A DNA stretch of 16,554 nt from the NCBI GenBank assembly GCA_036524155.1, contig DATDCV010000470.1, forward strand, positions 1 to 16,554. Direction: 5' to 3'. Positions within the stretch are counted from its first letter, which is position 1. Each line of letters begins with the position of its first letter. The translations under genes and the position numbers were made by a program. Below are positions 14,058 through 16,554 of the stretch, in pieces. The DNA is from DATDCV01 sp036524155 (GTDB taxonomy: Bacteria; Verrucomicrobiota; Verrucomicrobiia; Limisphaerales; UBA8199). The notes beneath the pieces were generated by a model that saw nothing but the letters and a program-made list of their open reading frames with translations, made no database searches and was not told where the DNA came from.

Positions 14058-16554
14058 CTATGGCCGAATCTGATAGAACCGGATTGGGCCAGCGGTCCCA
14101 ATGGTGATTGTCACCGGCGTTCCTGGCGCCAACTGTCCTTCGTTCTGCCAGTTGACGAGGTCGGCAGACGACCAAAGGGTCCCGGTTGCCGTGGTGGTGA
14201 TGACCAATGTACCGGCGGTAGCCCCGGCAGCAATGGAGAGCCTCGGTGGAGCGGCTACAGCCACGCCAAGCAGTTCAAGTTCAGCAAACTGGAAGCTGTT
14301 TGCATCAAGGTCGCTGCGGACGTGGTTGACGGTCAGCTTATAGGAGGTGTAGGCCTGAGTGTTGGCGAAGAGGACCTCCTGCATCGGCTCCATGCGAGGA
14401 TCGATCGCCAATCCGCCAGCGTTGCGCGCCAGCGGCAGATCAAGCACACCTGAAGTGATGACTGTGAAGCTTGTACCGTCCGTTGAGCCGGCGAGTTCGA
14501 AGGAAGTCGGATCCCGCTCGGTGTTACCGTCTGCAGCGTAAATGCGCATGCCGGTGACGAGGGTGTGGCCGGCGGCCGGAGCGACGATAATGCCGGCCGG
14601 TCCTTCATAAGGCGGGAACTCTGTGAACGCGTTCAGGCCCATACCGCCGTTCCGGTATTTGGAAGTCGTATTATCGATAGCGTTCCCTGGCGCAGAATCA
14701 GCGGGATATGTCGTAGACGTGTCCCCGAAAGAGGTGATGGTGTCCGTCGGCGTCGTGACGTCCGTAAGGCTGCTAAGAACATTGAGCCGCGCCACCAGGC
14801 TGGTCACAGACCCCGACGAATTAGTGGCGATGCAAATGTAATCACCCGCATCGCTGAAGCTCACTGGGAATACCGTCAGATTTCCGGTTTGCGAGCCGGC
14901 AATGTTGCCGCCATCGCTCAAGGCGACAAACCCGCTGCCGGTATTTCTCTGCCAGCTGAGTGTCGGGGCGGGCGTGCCGCCGGCGGCTGCATTGAAAAAG
15001 GCGGTCTCGCCGTCAAACACAAAAACCGAAGTCGGTTCGGTCGAGAAATACGGGGCCGGTGAAGTGTCAATTGCGCCCAGTAATTCGACCTCACCGATCT
15101 GGAATTGGCTGGTGCTTCCCCTCACTTTCGTCGTGTACCATCGATAGGAGGTGTAACCGACAGTGTTAGCGAACCGAACCTGCCGAAGCGCCTGAGTAAG
15201 TGGATTGATAGTAGCGGTGGCCGTGGTGTTGCGACCCGTCGGCATGTTGATGGCGTTGGACGATATCAACGTCCAGGTGACGCCACCATTGACAGAACCT
15301 TCGAGGATATAATTGGCAGGGTCCCGTTCCGAGGCGTCATTCGCGGTATACAGACGCATCGCGGATACGACTGTCCGGCCCATCGCGGGCTTCACTATGA
15401 AACCGACCGGCACCGACATCGGGCTGACGCCGTTGCCGTTATTCAAGTATTTCTGCATCACACCGTCGATCGCATGAGCCACGACTTCTGCCGCCGGAGA
15501 GCTGCCGCCCAACGGTTGATAAGCCGTGATGGTGTCTGTGGGTGCGGTCACGCTCGCCAACGGGGAGAGCACGGTAAGAAAGGCCACTGCGCTGTTGACG
15601 GAACCGGCAGCGTCGGTCGCCACCAAGCGGTAATCGGCGTCATCGACCTCCGCAGCGGAATTGATGGTGAGCGTTGGAGTGGTCACGCCCGAGACGTTGC
15701 CGCCGTTGGCCAAGTCGACAAACACGCCATTGGCGCCTTTCTGCCACTGGTAGGTGATGGGGCTGTTAGCGGCGGCGACGGCGGTGAACTGAACGTTCGC
15801 GCCAACATTCACAGTAACAGATTGAGGCTGCGCGAGGAAAAAAGGCTTGACAGTTTCCAAAGTTCCGCTGAGCGCGAGGATAGCGATGCGCCCCCCCGAA
15901 GTGTTCGTATTGATGATGTCAATAGAAGTGATGGGGCTGACAGAATTGGCCAGGACGAGATCGATAGGATAGAGTCGCGGATTCCGGGCCGTATTGCGCA
16001 CGGTATTGAGTTGAGCGGTATCGACTGCCACCCGGCCGTTCGCGCCATACACGTAGGGCGTGCCATCAAACCAGTTTGCCACGTTGACAAGATTAGTCTC
16101 CGTGCTCTGGTCCGCATGGGAAGTGATGACGTGGATATTGTTGACCGGCCCATTGCCGGCCGAAGCGAGCAAGGACAACACGGAAGCAGCGGTCGGAGTC
16201 ACCAGCGTGATGGTGCCGTTCGTGATGGTGTCGGCCGCCACCCAAACCGCATTACTCCTGGTGTAATCCGGCGGCAGCGTGTAGACATGGTCGCCTTCCG
16301 CGTTGGTGATGGTTGTTCCCGCCGCAGGCAGGCCCGTGTTGGTAAGGACGCTGGGGTCCGGAATCGGGACGCCGCCTCCGTCCGGATTATTGACATTATA
16401 CCCCATCTCATACCAGGCATTCCCGGTGTTCCCTGTGTTATCCATCGACTGCGAGGTGGCGTTGTCAACGCCGTTGGCGGCGAAAACGCGCCCGCGTTTG
16501 GCGGCTCCTGCCTCCACAATAAAGTCATGGGTATAGCCCGTAACCGTAATAGGG
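14058..16554 (-). CDS. Large surface protein with tandem Ig-discoidin modules, 5' end beyond window
   Basis: The frame is open to the window edge (visible part begins PITVTGYTHDFIVEAG), so the start is missing; at least 831 residues remain and the GTG at 16517 is not the start. Visible order, numbered from the edge: a beta-rich region of unknown family (1-234); Ig-like 1 (235-329, PQSVTVNVGANVQFTAV, YQWQKG, DDADYRLVATD); F5/8 (discoidin)-like 1 (330-494, with ERDPANYILEGSVNGGVTW and FQIGEVELLG); Ig-like 2 (500-594, DAGDYICIATNSSGS); F5/8-like 2 (595-764, TERDPTSFELAGSTDGTSF, FQFAELELLG); and a C-terminal module (767-831) ending RFYQIRP. No catalytic motif is visible. Such architecture fits a secreted carbohydrate-binding or adhesive protein. 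Transcription ends at the hairpin at 14007-14030. Confidence 0.85.
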   Translation of the reverse strand, partial: PITVTGYTHDFIVEAGAAKRGRVFAANGVDNATSQSMDNTGNTGNAWYEMGYNVNNPDGGGVPIPDPSVLTNTGLPAAGTTITNAEGDHVYTLPPDYTRSNAVWVAADTITNGTITLVTPTAASVLSLLASAGNGPVNNIHVITSHADQSTETNLVNVANWFDGTPYVYGANGRVAVDTAQLNTVRNTARNPRLYPIDLVLANSVSPITSIDIINTNTSGGRIAILALSGTLETVKPFFLAQPQSVTVNVGANVQFTAVAAANSPITYQWQKGANGVFVDLANGGNVSGVTTPTLTINSAAEVDDADYRLVATDAAGSVNSAVAFLTVLSPLASVTAPTDTITAYQPLGGSSPAAEVVAHAIDGVMQKYLNNGNGVSPMSVPVGFIVKPAMGRTVVSAMRLYTANDASERDPANYILEGSVNGGVTWTLISSNAINMPTGRNTTATATINPLTQALRQVRFANTVGYTSYRWYTTKVRGSTSQFQIGEVELLGAIDTSPAPYFSTEPTSVFVFDGETAFFNAAAGGTPAPTLSWQRNTGSGFVALSDGGNIAGSQTGNLTVFPVSFSDAGDYICIATNSSGSVTSLVARLNVLSSLTDVTTPTDTITSFGDTSTTYPADSAPGNAIDNTTSKYRNGGMGLNAFTEFPPYEGPAGIIVAPAAGHTLVTGMRIYAADGNTERDPTSFELAGSTDGTSFTVITSGVLDLPLARNAGGLAIDPRMEPMQEVLFANTQAYTSYKLTVNHVRSDLDANSFQFAELELLGVAVAAPPRLSIAAGATAGTLVITTTATGTLWSSADLVNWQNEGQLAPGTPVTITIGTAGPIRFYQIRP

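Noticed and set aside
1..16554. CRISPR array, rRNA, tRNA or integrase gene
   Set aside because: No regularly spaced direct repeats, no tRNA-like cloverleaf or rRNA sequence noticed by eye, and no tyrosine recombinase motifs in any plausible protein; intI, if present, must be outside the window.

Overview
The window (about 60% GC) reads like the chromosome of a Verrucomicrobiota bacterium, probably from the Pedosphaera/Limisphaera side. The evidence is the protein style: DUF3857-transglutaminase proteins, an Ig/discoidin-type surface protein, and a C-terminal module ending in FYRLRIP or FYQIRP. Many small palindromic repeats of the kind scattered through such genomes also occur. This is a judgement from protein character, not from a marker gene; no rRNA or tRNA is present.

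Region 1 (1-1218) is the most unusual. Three small genes lie head-to-tail on the minus strand and are separated by structures that match integron attC sites. The site at 665-754 has both core boxes, 5-nt spacers, and a stem with two unpaired bases confined to one side. The site at 136-231 has the same architecture with a degraded R' box. I read this as a stretch of integron gene cassettes (a CALIN or the body of an array); no integrase is in view. Region 2 (1202-1577) is non-coding, with a 26-bp inverted repeat and a hexameric purine repeat.

Region 3 (1578-5730, all minus strand) is an envelope-polysaccharide block. It contains a WecA/MraY-like polyprenyl-phosphate sugar-phosphate transferase with a long cytoplasmic tail, an ATGA-coupled secreted Ala-rich protein built on an exact 15-residue repeat, and an O-antigen ligase/polymerase-type membrane protein. 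The gap before the ligase gene holds tandem and palindromic repeats related to one at 7434-7480. Divergent from this block is a receiver-only response regulator (5938-6387).

Region 4 (6705-9886, plus strand) encodes a secreted SYLF-domain protein, then a coupled pair: an exported DUF2271 protein and an ApbE flavin transferase. The DUF2271 protein carries a D-G-Y-S-S-A-T motif that resembles ApbE flavinylation sites, so the pair may be a substrate and its modifying enzyme in the cell envelope.

Region 5 (9893-16554, minus strand) holds a 1276-residue exported protein made of two DUF3857-transglutaminase halves. The first half keeps the Cys-His-Asp triad; the second appears to have lost all three residues. 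Upstream of it is the 3' part of a large surface protein with two Ig-discoidin modules, closed by a clear Rho-independent terminator. The DUF3857 gene converges on apbE with only 6 bp between stop codons.
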